Source of the DNA: Shimia sp047124445
GTDB lineage: Bacteria > Pseudomonadota > Alphaproteobacteria > Rhodobacterales > Rhodobacteraceae
DNA length: 64,000 nucleotides
Assembly: GCF_047124445.1 (NCBI RefSeq)
Contig: NZ_CP138921.1
Coordinates: 4,030,001 to 4,094,000, forward strand
Direction: 5' to 3'
Below the pieces are notes generated by a model. It was not told the DNA's origin. It worked only from the letters and a program-made list of their open reading frames with translations, and searched no databases. Within the stretch, counting starts at the first letter, position 1; every line of letters starts with the position of its first letter. Shown here piece after piece: positions 16,619-30,961 of the stretch. The position numbers were made by a program, and so were the translations under genes.

Positions 16619-17614
16619 CTACTTACAAAGTGGCAACTCCAGCGGCGGCTGCTTTGGCAGTGAGGCGCGCCATTCGTTGATGATCGGCTGCAGGGTCTGC
16701 TTGGGCCAGAACTTTGGGATGCCGATCGTTTTCAGGCAAGCGGCGTGCCAGTAGAGGCCGGATTGCTGCGGGGATTTCCCGCGTTGGATGGCTTTGGCCA
16801 CGGCGTTGATGTCCTTGGACGACGGGTAGATGTAGAGCGTAGTTGGCTTGCCGTCGGCAATCTTGAGGATTTGCTCGGTGGCGGGTTTGGACCAGGTGGT
16901 GCAGCCGTTGCTGCGCCCGGAGGTGTAGTCCACCAGTTTGCCAAATGGCACAAAGCCGTCCGCATCCGCGTGGGTGCTTTGCGGGCGTTCCATCCGGCAT
17001 TGCCAGCGCAGGAACATGGCACGGTGGCCACCGATGGCGCGCTCGCGGGCGTTGCTGGTTTCGCCTTCCCCGTCAAACAACAGGAAGGTGCGCAGGAACG
17101 GTTTGGCGCCTGTGCTGCTTTGATAATAGCCCTTGAACGATGTGCGCGACTCCGCGGTGACATAGGCGCCACCTGCGGTGAGTTTGGAGCCTTCGGCGTT
17201 GCTGAAGTTGCGGGCGCAATGGCGGCCATTGGCAAAATTGGCTTTGGCCAGTTTGCGGCCGTTGCCGTAGCCCGAGGACACCGCTTTGAAGGTCTTTGCG
17301 TTTTCGCAGATCACATAGAAGCGGGGCAGGGCGCTGCCGTCATCGGCTGTGCTGGGGCGGGTGGCGTCCATGGCGAAGTAGCAGGGGTTTTTGACCGTGC
17401 CGCTGCGGCGTTTCTCTAGGTAAAGCGCGCGGGCGCGGTCGAGCACGATGGGCGCAATTTGGCCCGTGCCGGTGCCTACATGTTTTTGCAGCCATTTGGG
17501 AATGTCTTGGGAGGCTTTGGACGCCAGAGATGGCGCGGCGAGGCCCGAGCAGATCAGGGCGGCGAGGCCCATGGCGCGAAGGGAAGAGGTCAAAAACAAA
17601 AGGCAAGCTCCCAC
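16619..17614 (-). CDS. Secreted L,D-transpeptidase-like protein (YkuD_2 type)
   Basis: The product (up to 331 aa) carries an N-terminal hydrophobic signal segment (LRAMGLAALICSGLAAPSLA). It then shows the layout of the murein L,D-transpeptidase-like YkuD_2 family: FYVICENAKTF, FSNAEGSKLTAGGAYVT, an RAIGGHRAMF segment with the conserved His, and GRSNGCTTW with the nucleophilic Cys near residue 238. YkuD enzymes form 3-3 cross-links or attach proteins to peptidoglycan in the periplasm; activity of this branch is not well established. The start is uncertain: GTG at 17614 gives the longest form, a TTG at 17599 has GGAG seven bases upstream, and an ATG lies at 17572. It is antisense to the flanking core genes. 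Confidence 0.8.
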   Translation of the reverse strand: MGACLLFLTSSLRAMGLAALICSGLAAPSLASKASQDIPKWLQKHVGTGTGQIAPIVLDRARALYLEKRRSGTVKNPCYFAMDATRPSTADDGSALPRFYVICENAKTFKAVSSGYGNGRKLAKANFANGRHCARNFSNAEGSKLTAGGAYVTAESRTSFKGYYQSSTGAKPFLRTFLLFDGEGETSNARERAIGGHRAMFLRWQCRMERPQSTHADADGFVPFGKLVDYTSGRSNGCTTWSKPATEQILKIADGKPTTLYIYPSSKDINAVAKAIQRGKSPQQSGLYWHAACLKTIGIPKFWPKQTLQPIINEWRASLPKQPPLELPLCK

Positions 17615-17694
17615 ATATGGCGAACAAAACGAACTGGGGTCAGCCTGCCCGAAAAAGGGGGGGCGGGTCTAGGGACCATCGAGGTTTGGCGTTG

Positions 17695-17716
17695 GGGCGT
17701 CCCTGAAAGGACGCCC
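17695..17716. terminator. Hairpin between two minus-strand genes, possible terminator
   Basis: GGGCGTCC / GGACGCCC form a perfect 8-bp stem with loop CTGAAA, just beyond the monooxygenase stop codon. On the minus strand no T-tract follows; on the plus strand GTTCTGTTT follows. It probably marks the 3' end of the monooxygenase transcript. Confidence 0.5.
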
Positions 17717-17723
17717 GTTCTGT

Positions 17724-18974
17724 TTAGGCGATGATCGGCGCTTGGGTGTTGGTGTCTTCCACGCGAATGCGGGCCAGCTTTTTGAAGCTTTCGGCGTGCT
17801 CTTGGCGTTCCTGCATCGGCAGCACATCGTCAAGCCGGGCGAAATCACCGGCGCAGCGGTCTTCGGCCATTTGCATAATTGCGTCAGGTCCGCCGTTGCC
17901 GCGGTTGGCCAGGGTCACAGCGTTGGCCATGGGCCGCACCTGATCCTCATAGGTCTTGGCGGCGGCGTGGCCGGTGCCCTGTGCCTTGATGGCTGCGCCA
18001 AGCAGGCGGGCGTCGATGATCGCCTGGCTCGCGCCGCTGGAGCCCACGGGGTAGGTGGCATGCGCCGCGTCGCCAATCAGCGTGACCGCGCCGTCGGTCC
18101 AGCTGTCCACCGGTTCGCGGTCCACCATTGGGTATTCATACACCTCGTTGGCGTTGGCGATCAGTCCGGGAATGTCGATCCAGCCAAAGTCCCACTCGGC
18201 AAAATCATCGGCAAAGCGGGAGGCGTCCACTTTGCGGTTCCAGTCGCTCTTCTCGATGTGGTCGTTGGGGTCCACCTTGGCTTCGGCAATCCAGTTGATC
18301 AGCGTCGCGCCGGTTTCCGGATCGGGGGCGGAAATCGGGTAGGTCACAAAGCGCTGCGTGTCGTGGCCTGCGAGGATCATCGATGTGCCGCTCAGAAAAG
18401 CTGGCGCGGTGGTGGTGCCGCGCCACATGATGGCCCCACCCCAGACAGGCGCGCCTTCGTCCGGATACATCTGGGCGCGGATGGCGGAATGCACCCCGTC
18501 TGCCGCGACCAGCATTTTGCCCGCCATGGATTTGATGGTTTCGCCTTCCTGATAGATGACCGCCACCCCTTTGTCGGTGTTGGTGTATTGGGTCACGCGG
18601 CAGCCAAAAGTGATGCTGTCCGCGCCACAGCGGTCCAGCAGGGCCTTCAGCAGACCCATCTGCAATTCGCCGCGATGCACCGAGTATTGCGGCCAGTTGT
18701 ATCCCGCATGGCGCCCGCGCGGTTCGGTCCAGATCTCGACGCCGGTTTTGGTGTAAAACCCGTAGTCGCGTGTCTTCACGCCGACCTGGTCCAGCATGTC
18801 CTCCAGGCCCAAGGCAAACAGCTCCCGCACACAGGGCGGCTGCAGATTGATACCCACGCCCAGCGGCTTTGGGTCTGTCACGCTTTCAAGGATGTGAAAA
18901 GGAACGCCAATCTCATGCAGGGTGAGGCCCATGGTCAGTCCGGCGATACCCCCGCCAGCAATGATAACAGTCAT
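17724..18974 (-). CDS. FAD-dependent aromatic-type monooxygenase (PHBH/salicylate hydroxylase fold)
   Basis: The product (416 aa) is a class A flavoprotein monooxygenase. It starts with the FAD dinucleotide motif IIAGGGIAGLTMGLTLHEIG and has LVAADGVHSAIR (the DG motif, binding FAD and NADPH). VTLIGDAAHATYPVGSSGAS is the GD motif near residue 301. Enzymes of this fold hydroxylate aromatic or related rings with NAD(P)H and oxygen. No ring-cleavage genes are nearby, so the substrate is unknown. The ATG at 18974 is placed directly before the FAD motif, as usual; the open frame extends another 45 codons without family similarity. It is antisense to rpoB's leader. Confidence 0.88.
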   Translation of the reverse strand: MTVIIAGGGIAGLTMGLTLHEIGVPFHILESVTDPKPLGVGINLQPPCVRELFALGLEDMLDQVGVKTRDYGFYTKTGVEIWTEPRGRHAGYNWPQYSVHRGELQMGLLKALLDRCGADSITFGCRVTQYTNTDKGVAVIYQEGETIKSMAGKMLVAADGVHSAIRAQMYPDEGAPVWGGAIMWRGTTTAPAFLSGTSMILAGHDTQRFVTYPISAPDPETGATLINWIAEAKVDPNDHIEKSDWNRKVDASRFADDFAEWDFGWIDIPGLIANANEVYEYPMVDREPVDSWTDGAVTLIGDAAHATYPVGSSGASQAIIDARLLGAAIKAQGTGHAAAKTYEDQVRPMANAVTLANRGNGGPDAIMQMAEDRCAGDFARLDDVLPMQERQEHAESFKKLARIRVEDTNTQAPIIA

Positions 18975-19478
18975 CTTAAATGTCAGTCTCTTGTTGTTCG
19001 TTGTTTTGTCGTGGAGTATTGTGAAAATTCCTCGGCGGCGCAAATGGAACTGTGCCCGACCAAGGCGATGGTCCCAGAACGGGGCGCTGGCTGATTTGGC
19101 GAATGTCAAGCCCTAAGGGGTTGCAAAGACACGCTTGATTCAATATTCGGTAATCTCTTGCGGTTTCGAGCGATTCGGGGCCGCTTTTGTCCTTTGCGGA
19201 TTTATTGGATAAGGCGGCGCTGATCTGGGGCACTCTCCCCACACTTTCAAAAGACGACACAAACAAGACAAGGCCTTGAAATACAGGTGAAAACCCCGGC
19301 TTGGTAAGTCTCTTGGGTTCTGCGACGCACGCAGCAAGAGGTTTTCCAAGGCAGGATTTTGATCGAGTGACCCCGGTGGGACGGGGTCGAGAATGGATCT
19401 GATCCACGCCGTCACTGACGCGACGTGCCGGGGCCCGACGGTATGTTGTTGATGATGAATCGAAAGGTGACATTGACC
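18975..19478 (+). promoter_or_regulatory. 504-base region holding the rpoB promoter and leader
   Basis: No convincing gene lies here. Two strong hairpins stand in the second half: TCTTG-GGTT-CTGCG paired with CGCAG-CAAGA (19311-19339), and GACCCCG/CGGGGTC around GTGGGA (19369-19388). The rpoB promoter must be here because rplL ends in a terminator; TTGCAA at 19121 with AT-rich CAATATTC following is a weak candidate with poor spacing. AAAGGTGA (19464-19471) is the ribosome-binding site. The divergent monooxygenase promoter also lies within this gap. Confidence 0.6.
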
Positions 19479-22400
19479 ATGGCTCAAAGCTTCCTTGGCC
19501 AGAAACGTCTACGTAAATACTACGGTAAAATCCGTGAAGTTCTGGAGATGCCGAACCTGATTGAGGTTCAGAAATCTTCTTATGATCTGTTCCTGAAATC
19601 CGGTGATGCGCCACAGCCAACTGACGGCGAAGGCATCAAAGGTGTGTTCCAGTCGGTATTCCCGATCAAGGACTTCAACGAAACTTCCGTTCTGGAATTC
19701 GTCAACTACGAGCTGGAAAAGCCGAAGTATGACGTTGAGGAATGTCAGCAGCGTGACATGACCTACAGCGCGCCTCTGAAGGTGACCCTGCGTCTGATCG
19801 TGTTTGATGTGGACGAAGACACTGGCGCCAAGTCGGTTAAAGACATCAAAGAGCAAGACGTCTTCATGGGCGACATGCCTCTGATGACCCAGAACGGCAC
19901 CTTTGTGGTGAACGGTACCGAGCGCGTGATCGTGTCTCAGATGCACCGCTCCCCTGGTGTGTTCTTTGACCACGACAAAGGCAAAACCCACTCTTCGGGC
20001 AAACTGCTGTTCGCCTGCCGCATCATCCCATACCGCGGCTCCTGGCTGGACTTCGAGTTTGATGCCAAAGACATCGTTTACGCCCGCATCGACCGTCGTC
20101 GTAAGCTGCCTGTGACCACCCTGCTGTATGCGCTGGGTCTGGACCAGGAAGGCATCATGAATGCCTACTACGACACCGTGAACTTCAAGCTGGACAAGAG
20201 CAAAGGTTGGGTCACCAAGTTCTTCCCAGAGCGCGTACGCGGCACCCGTCCAACGCAGGATCTGATCGACGCCGCCACCGGCGAAGTCATTGCCGAAGCT
20301 GGCAAAAAGGTCACCCCGCGCGCGGTTAAAAAGATCATCGACGAAGGCAAGATCACCGATCTGCTGGTGCCGTTTGAGCACATCGTTGGCAAATTTGTGG
20401 CCGAAGACCTCATCAACGAGGAAACCGGTGCGATCTACGTGGAAGCCGGCGACGAGCTGACACTGGAATACGACAAAGACGGCGACCTGATCGGCGGTAC
20501 CGTGAAAGACCTGATCGACGCAGGCTTCACCGACATTCCGGTTCTGGACATCGACAACGTCAACGTTGGTCCATACATGCGCAACACCATGGCGGTGGAC
20601 AAGAACATGAGCCGCGAGACCGCGCTTATGGACATCTACCGTGTGATGCGTCCGGGTGAGCCACCCACCGTTGAAGCAGCCTCCGCGCTGTTTGACACCC
20701 TGTTCTTTGACTCCGAGCGTTATGACCTCTCCGCGGTGGGCCGCGTGAAGATGAACATGCGTCTGGCTCTGGATGCTCCGGACACGCTGCGTACCCTGCG
20801 CAAAGAAGACATCGTGGCCTGCATCAAGGCGCTGGTGGAACTGCGTGACGGCAAAGGCGACATCGACGACATCGACCACCTCGGCAACCGTCGTGTGCGC
20901 TCCGTTGGTGAACTGATGGAGAACCAGTACCGCGTGGGCCTGCTGCGTATGGAGCGTGCGATCAAAGAGCGTATGAGCTCTGTTGAGATCGACACTGTCA
21001 TGCCGCAGGATCTGATCAACGCGAAGCCAGCCGCAGCGGCGGTACGTGAATTCTTCGGCTCCTCGCAGCTGTCGCAGTTCATGGACCAAACCAACCCGCT
21101 GTCTGAAGTGACGCACAAGCGTCGTCTCTCCGCGTTGGGCCCAGGCGGTCTGACCCGTGAGCGTGCAGGCTTTGAGGTGCGCGACGTGCACGCGACCCAC
21201 TACGGTCGTATGTGTCCGATTGAAACGCCGGAAGGTCCAAACATTGGTCTGATCAACTCGCTGGCGACTTTTGCCCGCGTGAACAAATACGGCTTCATCG
21301 AAACACCGTACCGCAAGGTTGAGAACGGCGTGGTCACCGACGAAGTGAACTACATGTCCGCAACCGAAGAGCAGCGTCACACTGTGGCGCAGGCCAACGC
21401 GTCTCTGGACGAAAACGGCAAGTTCACCAATGAGTTCGTGAACACCCGTCAGTCCGGCGAATACACGCTGGCCGCCTCTGAAAACGTGGACCTGATCGAC
21501 GTGAGCCCGAAACAGCTGGTGTCTGTTGCGGCCTCTCTGATCCCATTCCTTGAAAACGACGATGCTAACCGCGCTCTGATGGGCTCGAACATGCAACGTC
21601 AGGCGGTGCCACTGCTGCGTGCGGAAGCACCTCTGGTGGGTACTGGTATCGAGGAAAAAGTGGCGATCGACTCCGGCGCGGCCATTCAGGCGAAGCGCGC
21701 AGGTATCATCGACCAAGTGGATGCACAGCGTATCGTGATCCGCGCCACCTCCGATCTGGAGCTGGGCGACGCGGGCGTGGACATCTACCGTCTGCGTAAG
21801 TTCCAGCGTTCCAACCAGAACACCTGCATCAACCAGCGTCCGCTGGTGAAAGTGGGTGACACGGTTGCCAAGGGCGAAGTGATTGCCGACGGTCCATCCA
21901 CCGATATCGGTGAACTGGCTCTGGGTAAAAACGTGGTTGTCGCGTTTATGCCTTGGAACGGTTACAACTATGAAGACTCCATCCTGATCTCCGAGCGCAT
22001 CGCGCGTGACGACGTGTTTACTTCGGTTCACATCGAAGAATTCGAAGTTGCCGCACGTGACACCAAGCTGGGTCCAGAGGAAATCACCCGCGACATTCCA
22101 AACGTCGGTGAAGAAGCGCTGCGCAACCTCGACGAGGCCGGCATCGTGTACATCGGTGCGGACGTGGAGCCGGGCGACATTCTGGTTGGTAAGATCACAC
22201 CAAAGGGCGAAAGCCCAATGACGCCGGAAGAAAAGCTTCTGCGCGCCATCTTTGGTGAGAAAGCGTCTGACGTGCGCGATACCTCGCTGCGCGTGAAGCC
22301 GGGTGACTTCGGTACCGTTGTGGAAGTACGGGTCTTTAACCGCCACGGTGTGGAAAAAGACGAACGTGCGCTGCAGATCGAGCGTGAAGAGATCGAACGT

Positions 22401-23615
22401 CTGGCACGGGACCGTGACGACGAACTGGCGATCCTGGACCGCAACATCTACGCCCGTCTGAAAGACATGATCCTCGGCAAAGTGGCTGTAAAAGGTCCAA
22501 AAGGCGTGAAAGCAAACTCGGAAATCTCCGAGGAACTGCTGAACTCCCTGAGCCGTGGTCAGTGGTGGCAGCTGGCTCTGGAAGACGAGAAAGACGCCCA
22601 GATCGTTGAGGCTCTGAACGAGCAGTACGAGATCCAGAAACGGGCTCTTGAGCACCGCTTTGAGGACAAGGTCGAAAAAGTCCGTCGTGGCGATGACCTG
22701 CCACCAGGCGTGATGAAGATGGTCAAAGTCTTCATCGCTGTGAAGCGTAAGCTTCAGCCGGGCGATAAGATGGCCGGTCGTCACGGGAACAAAGGTGTTA
22801 TTTCCAAGGTTGTGCCTATGGAAGACATGCCGTTCCTCGCAGACGGTACGCCGGTTGACTTCTGTCTGAACCCACTGGGCGTGCCTTCGCGTATGAACGT
22901 TGGTCAGATCCTTGAAACCCACATGGGTTGGGCCGCTCGCGGTCTGGGTGTGAACGTGGATGAAGCGCTGCAGGAATACCGTCGCTCCGGCGATCTGACC
23001 CCTGTGCGTGAAGCGATGCGTTTGGCTTATGGCGACGAGGTCTACGAAGAAGGCATCACCGGCATGGACGAAGGTCAGCTTCTGGAAGCGGCAGGCAACG
23101 TCACCAACGGTGTGCCAATCGCGACCCCAGTGTTTGACGGCGCGAAAGAAAGCGACGTGAATAACGCGCTGGTGCGGGCTGGCTTCTCTGAATCCGGTCA
23201 GTCGCAGCTGTTTGATGGCCGCACAGGTGAGCAGTTTGCCCGCCCTGTGACCGTGGGCATCAAGTACCTGCTGAAACTGCACCACCTGGTGGACGACAAA
23301 ATCCACGCGCGTTCCACTGGTCCGTACTCCTTGGTCACACAGCAGCCGCTGGGTGGTAAGGCACAGTTCGGTGGTCAGCGCTTTGGTGAGATGGAAGTCT
23401 GGGCTCTGGAAGCTTACGGCGCCGCCTACACCCTGCAGGAAATGCTGACTGTGAAGTCGGATGACGTGGCAGGCCGGACCAAGGTCTATGAAAGCATCGT
23501 CAAGGGCGAGGACAACTTCGAAGCGGGCGTCCCAGAATCGTTCAACGTTCTGGTGAAAGAAGTCCGTGGCCTCGGCCTGAATATGGAACTCCTGGATACG
23601 GAGGAAGGTGAGTGA
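19479..23615 (+). CDS. rpoB: DNA-directed RNA polymerase subunit beta
   Basis: The product (1378 aa) is the full-length beta subunit. It begins with [20 protein letters not shown] and contains the rifampicin-pocket segment [20 protein letters not shown] followed by [20 protein letters not shown], in the form expected for rifampicin-sensitive polymerases. Later blocks include [27 protein letters not shown] and the C-terminal clamp-anchoring segment [20 protein letters not shown]. The ATG at 19479 is the family start and has AAAGGTGA upstream. The insertion before it means it relies on its own promoter. rpoC follows 55 bases on. Confidence 0.99.
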   Translation: MAQSFLGQKRLRKYYGKIREVLEMPNLIEVQKSSYDLFLKSGDAPQPTDGEGIKGVFQSVFPIKDFNETSVLEFVNYELEKPKYDVEECQQRDMTYSAPLKVTLRLIVFDVDEDTGAKSVKDIKEQDVFMGDMPLMTQNGTFVVNGTERVIVSQMHRSPGVFFDHDKGKTHSSGKLLFACRIIPYRGSWLDFEFDAKDIVYARIDRRRKLPVTTLLYALGLDQEGIMNAYYDTVNFKLDKSKGWVTKFFPERVRGTRPTQDLIDAATGEVIAEAGKKVTPRAVKKIIDEGKITDLLVPFEHIVGKFVAEDLINEETGAIYVEAGDELTLEYDKDGDLIGGTVKDLIDAGFTDIPVLDIDNVNVGPYMRNTMAVDKNMSRETALMDIYRVMRPGEPPTVEAASALFDTLFFDSERYDLSAVGRVKMNMRLALDAPDTLRTLRKEDIVACIKALVELRDGKGDIDDIDHLGNRRVRSVGELMENQYRVGLLRMERAIKERMSSVEIDTVMPQDLINAKPAAAAVREFFGSSQLSQFMDQTNPLSEVTHKRRLSALGPGGLTRERAGFEVRDVHATHYGRMCPIETPEGPNIGLINSLATFARVNKYGFIETPYRKVENGVVTDEVNYMSATEEQRHTVAQANASLDENGKFTNEFVNTRQSGEYTLAASENVDLIDVSPKQLVSVAASLIPFLENDDANRALMGSNMQRQAVPLLRAEAPLVGTGIEEKVAIDSGAAIQAKRAGIIDQVDAQRIVIRATSDLELGDAGVDIYRLRKFQRSNQNTCINQRPLVKVGDTVAKGEVIADGPSTDIGELALGKNVVVAFMPWNGYNYEDSILISERIARDDVFTSVHIEEFEVAARDTKLGPEEITRDIPNVGEEALRNLDEAGIVYIGADVEPGDILVGKITPKGESPMTPEEKLLRAIFGEKASDVRDTSLRVKPGDFGTVVEVRVFNRHGVEKDERALQIEREEIERLARDRDDELAILDRNIYARLKDMILGKVAVKGPKGVKANSEISEELLNSLSRGQWWQLALEDEKDAQIVEALNEQYEIQKRALEHRFEDKVEKVRRGDDLPPGVMKMVKVFIAVKRKLQPGDKMAGRHGNKGVISKVVPMEDMPFLADGTPVDFCLNPLGVPSRMNVGQILETHMGWAARGLGVNVDEALQEYRRSGDLTPVREAMRLAYGDEVYEEGITGMDEGQLLEAAGNVTNGVPIATPVFDGAKESDVNNALVRAGFSESGQSQLFDGRTGEQFARPVTVGIKYLLKLHHLVDDKIHARSTGPYSLVTQQPLGGKAQFGGQRFGEMEVWALEAYGAAYTLQEMLTVKSDDVAGRTKVYESIVKGEDNFEAGVPESFNVLVKEVRGLGLNMELLDTEEGE

Positions 23616-23670
23616 GGGCGTTAGCCCTCATCCCATCCACTCTCCTCCCAACCAAATTTGAGGTATCAAA

Positions 23671-27918
<4,248 letters not shown>

Positions 27919-27943
27919 ACCTTCGACCTAACGCAATTTGAAA

Positions 27944-27980
27944 GGGCCCTCGGCAATACGCCGGGGGCCCTTTTCCTTTG
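27944..27980 (+). terminator. Intrinsic terminator after rpoC
   Basis: GGGCCCTCGGC / GCCGGGGGCCC form an 11-bp stem with one T-G pair and loop AATAC, followed by TTTTCCTTTG. Confidence 0.95.
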
Positions 27981-28073
27981 GGCGTAGATATTGGCAGATT
28001 GAAACGTTCGGGTATTGGCAAAGCACGCGGCCAGTCCTAGGGTCGCGCGGTTGCATTTTGGGAGGGGCGACAC

Positions 28074-28964
28074 ATGGCGGCGATGTCAGACAACACCAAG
28101 GGCGCACTCCTGATGATGCTCTCTATGGCGGCGTTTACATTCAACGACACTTTGGTGAAGTCGCTGGGTACAGATGTGCCGCTGTTTCAGATGTTGTTTC
28201 TGCGAGGTGCACTGGCCTCGGTCCTGATTTGGGGCTTGGCCAAGTCTTTGGGCAAACTGCGCTGGAGCCTGTCACGTCAGGATTGGGCGCTGGTGATTGT
28301 GCGCACCGTCGCCGAAATCGGCGCGGCCTATTTCTTTATCACCGCGCTCTACCACATGCCCTTGGCGAATGTGACGGCGATCCTGCAAATCCTGCCTTTG
28401 ACCGTGACCCTTGGCGGCGCGTTGTTTTTTTGGGAAGCGGTCGGCTGGCGGCGGGCTTCGGCCATTGCAGCGGGTTTCGTGGGAATGTTGCTGATTGTGC
28501 GTCCCGGGCCAGACGGCTTTGACCAATACGCGATCTACGCCATGGTGGCGGTGGCCTTTGTGACATTGCGCGACCTGTCCACACGCAAGATGTCCCCCAA
28601 TGTGCCGTCCTTGACAGTGACCCTAGTGGCATCGCTGGGGGTGATGCTGTTTGCCGGCGTGGCCAGCCTGGGTGGCGACTGGGTCACCCTAGATGGCCGC
28701 CAATGGGTGCTGCTCAGCGGTGCCGCGCTGTTCATCTTGGGCGGCTATCTGTTTTCTGTGCTGGTGATGCGCGTAGGTGAGGTCAGCTTTATCGCGCCCT
28801 TCCGTTATAGCGGTTTGCTCTGGGCGCTGATCCTCGGCTTTGTGGTATTTGGCGACTGGCCTGACCCCATCACGCTCACCGGTGCGGCGATCGTTGTGGG
28901 GGCAGGGGTGTTCACCTTGCTGCGCGGGCGCAAGCTGTCTCAGGAGAAGGTGGCGCGCACCTGA
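28074..28964 (+). CDS. EamA/DMT-family transporter
   Basis: The product (296 aa) has about ten hydrophobic helices in two EamA repeats (starting near AFTFNDTLVKSL and near VPSLTVTLVASLG). The typical LPLTVTLGGALFFWE and ALILGFVVFGDWP lie at the ends of the repeats. Members export or import amino acids, nucleotides or other metabolites; the substrate cannot be predicted. GGAGGGG lies about seven bases before the ATG at 28074. Its 3' end overlaps the convergent gene at 28940 by 25 bases. It is part of the rpoC|rpsL insertion. Confidence 0.9.
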   Translation: MAAMSDNTKGALLMMLSMAAFTFNDTLVKSLGTDVPLFQMLFLRGALASVLIWGLAKSLGKLRWSLSRQDWALVIVRTVAEIGAAYFFITALYHMPLANVTAILQILPLTVTLGGALFFWEAVGWRRASAIAAGFVGMLLIVRPGPDGFDQYAIYAMVAVAFVTLRDLSTRKMSPNVPSLTVTLVASLGVMLFAGVASLGGDWVTLDGRQWVLLSGAALFILGGYLFSVLVMRVGEVSFIAPFRYSGLLWALILGFVVFGDWPDPITLTGAAIVVGAGVFTLLRGRKLSQEKVART

Positions 28965-29755
28965 TCCACGTCGATGGCAAAGCGGGCTTTGAACTCCGCT
29001 TCCTGCTCCACCGTCAAAGGCTCCACCGGCACCGGTTTGACCTTCTTCTGGCGGCTGTCGTTGTAGCCATTGTGGGTGCGCACCCACATCGGCGTATCGG
29101 TGAAAGACACGGTGGGCATGAACTGGTTCATGATGCCGTGGCGGAAGTTCATGATGGTCAGCGGACAGCCCCCGCGCACATACATGCCCAATGAGGCCAC
29201 ATAGAGATTGCGCACTGTATCAGTGGCGGCGATGCCGTCGCCACTCATCTCGGCAATGATGCCCCGGTTCCAGTCAAAGGCAACGGCACGGTTGTCCAAC
29301 AGGCCGGGCACAGCATTCACCGCCGCGCGGAACTTCTCGAAGAAATCCACCGAAATGGCATCGTCGTCATCATGGCGGAACTGCAGGCAGGGGGCTTTGG
29401 GATCTTTGCGCGCGCCGTTGATCAGCTCTTTCATCAGCGGGCGATGTGGCTTGGGCTCATGGGCCACAATTGAGATCTGCGGAATGTCAGCCGTAATGTC
29501 ATGCAGACGATCCACATGATGCTTGGGCAAAGTGTCGCCAATCACAACGATCATCTCAAAATTCTGATCGGTTTGCTCGCGCAGGCAGGGCAGGGCCACA
29601 GTTTCCATCAACTGAAACCGCTCTTCTAGCCGGTCTTCGGCATAGAGGAAGGCAATGCGGTCCTCTACGGTCTCATGTTCCACTTGAAATCCGCCCAAAG
29701 CCGGATAGGAGAACCGGCACAGACCAATCATCTGCATGTCCCTGCTGTCGATCAT
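28940..29755 (-). CDS. Rhamnosyltransferase-like glycosyltransferase
   Basis: The product (271 aa) looks like the putative rhamnosyl transferase family seen in roseobacters (starting MIGLCRFSYPALGGFQVEHE). An Asp-rich nucleotide-sugar motif, RHDDDDAI, lies at about residues 127-134, and conserved Trp/His motifs occur towards the C-terminus. It would transfer a sugar to a cell-surface glycan, but donor and acceptor are unproven. The ATG at 29755 has GAGAGG six bases upstream; the frame extends to 29830 without a better site. It is convergent with the EamA gene and its 5' end lies about 70 bases before the rpsL promoter. Confidence 0.78.
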   Translation of the reverse strand: MIDSRDMQMIGLCRFSYPALGGFQVEHETVEDRIAFLYAEDRLEERFQLMETVALPCLREQTDQNFEMIVVIGDTLPKHHVDRLHDITADIPQISIVAHEPKPHRPLMKELINGARKDPKAPCLQFRHDDDDAISVDFFEKFRAAVNAVPGLLDNRAVAFDWNRGIIAEMSGDGIAATDTVRNLYVASLGMYVRGGCPLTIMNFRHGIMNQFMPTVSFTDTPMWVRTHNGYNDSRQKKVKPVPVEPLTVEQEAEFKARFAIDVDQVRATFS

Positions 29756-29823
29756 GTTTTTGCCTCTCTTATGGTTGGGCGCACATTGGCAGGGGACGCG
29801 GGCCAGCGCAACAGGGGCAGCTG

Positions 29824-29852
29824 TTGACAAGGGCTGCGACTCCCCATATACG
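29824..29852 (+). promoter_or_regulatory. Sigma-70-type promoter of the rpsL-rpsG-fusA-tuf operon
   Basis: TTGACA (29824-29829) is a perfect -35 hexamer and TATACG (29847-29852) stands 17 bases on as the -10. Transcription would start near 29859, giving a leader of about 220 bases. This is the clearest housekeeping promoter in the window and fits a highly expressed operon. Confidence 0.8.
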
Positions 29853-30082
29853 CGCGATCATCCGGCAATGGGAGAAGTGTACCCTGAGCCGTTTCACACC
29901 TGTAGTGGTCAAGTTCCGGTCTACTTTGAAGACCGCAACCTCTGAGACCCCACCGCGTCGTTTGCCTCGGAATGGAAACGATTGCGGTTTTTGCGCTTGT
30001 GTCCGCACAAGTTGCGAAAAAACAGATAACCGCGTTGGGCCTCGGCCCGGCGTATAAATGGAAGCAATAGGAAAGAGACCCT
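29853..30082 (+). promoter_or_regulatory. Leader of the str operon
   Basis: About 220 bases lie between the predicted start site and the rpsL ATG. The only clear structure is CTTGTG/CACAAG with loop TCCG at 29996-30011. GGAAAGAGAC supplies the ribosome-binding site before 30083. No gene is seen in it. Confidence 0.45.
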
Positions 30083-30454
30083 ATGCCAACGATTCAGCAG
30101 CTGATCCGCAAACCGCGTCAGCCTAAAATCAAGCGCTCCAAGTCGCAGCACCTGGAGCAGTGCCCTCAGAAGCGTGGCGTATGTACCCGTGTGTACACAA
30201 CCACGCCGAAGAAACCTAACTCCGCTATGCGTAAAGTTGCGAAGGTTCGCCTGACCAACGGTTACGAAGTGATCTCCTACATCCCAGGTGAATCCCACAA
30301 CCTTCAGGAACACTCCGTGGTTCTGATCCGTGGCGGTCGTGTAAAAGACCTTCCGGGTGTTCGTTACCACATCCTGCGTGGTGTTCTGGATACCCAAGGC
30401 GTCAAAGACCGTAAGCAACGTCGTTCCAAGTACGGCGCGAAGCGTCCTAAGTAA
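30083..30454 (+). CDS. rpsL: 30S ribosomal protein S12
   Basis: The product (123 aa) is S12, with [15 protein letters not shown] at the start, [18 protein letters not shown] in the middle and [17 protein letters not shown] towards the end. Lys43 is unchanged, the form linked to streptomycin sensitivity. S12 acts in decoding at the ribosomal A site. It is the first gene of the str operon, preceded by the promoter at 29824. Confidence 0.98.
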   Translation: MPTIQQLIRKPRQPKIKRSKSQHLEQCPQKRGVCTRVYTTTPKKPNSAMRKVAKVRLTNGYEVISYIPGESHNLQEHSVVLIRGGRVKDLPGVRYHILRGVLDTQGVKDRKQRRSKYGAKRPK

Positions 30455-30940
<486 letters not shown>

Positions 30941-30961
30941 AGCCCAGAGGACATTAGACCA

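Noticed and set aside
17742..19094. A 450-codon open frame antisense to the FAD monooxygenase
   Set aside because: The minus-strand frame has all three flavoprotein motifs in order; the plus frame has none.
18976..19620. Minus-strand frame across the rpoB start
   Set aside because: It overlaps the rpoB start and leader hairpins, and its product has no motif.
19509..23306. A 1265-codon open frame antisense to rpoB
   Set aside because: It is the mirror of strong codon bias: rpoB avoids TTA, CTA and TCA, so stop codons are rare on the other strand. Its protein is rich in His, Val and Gln without domains.
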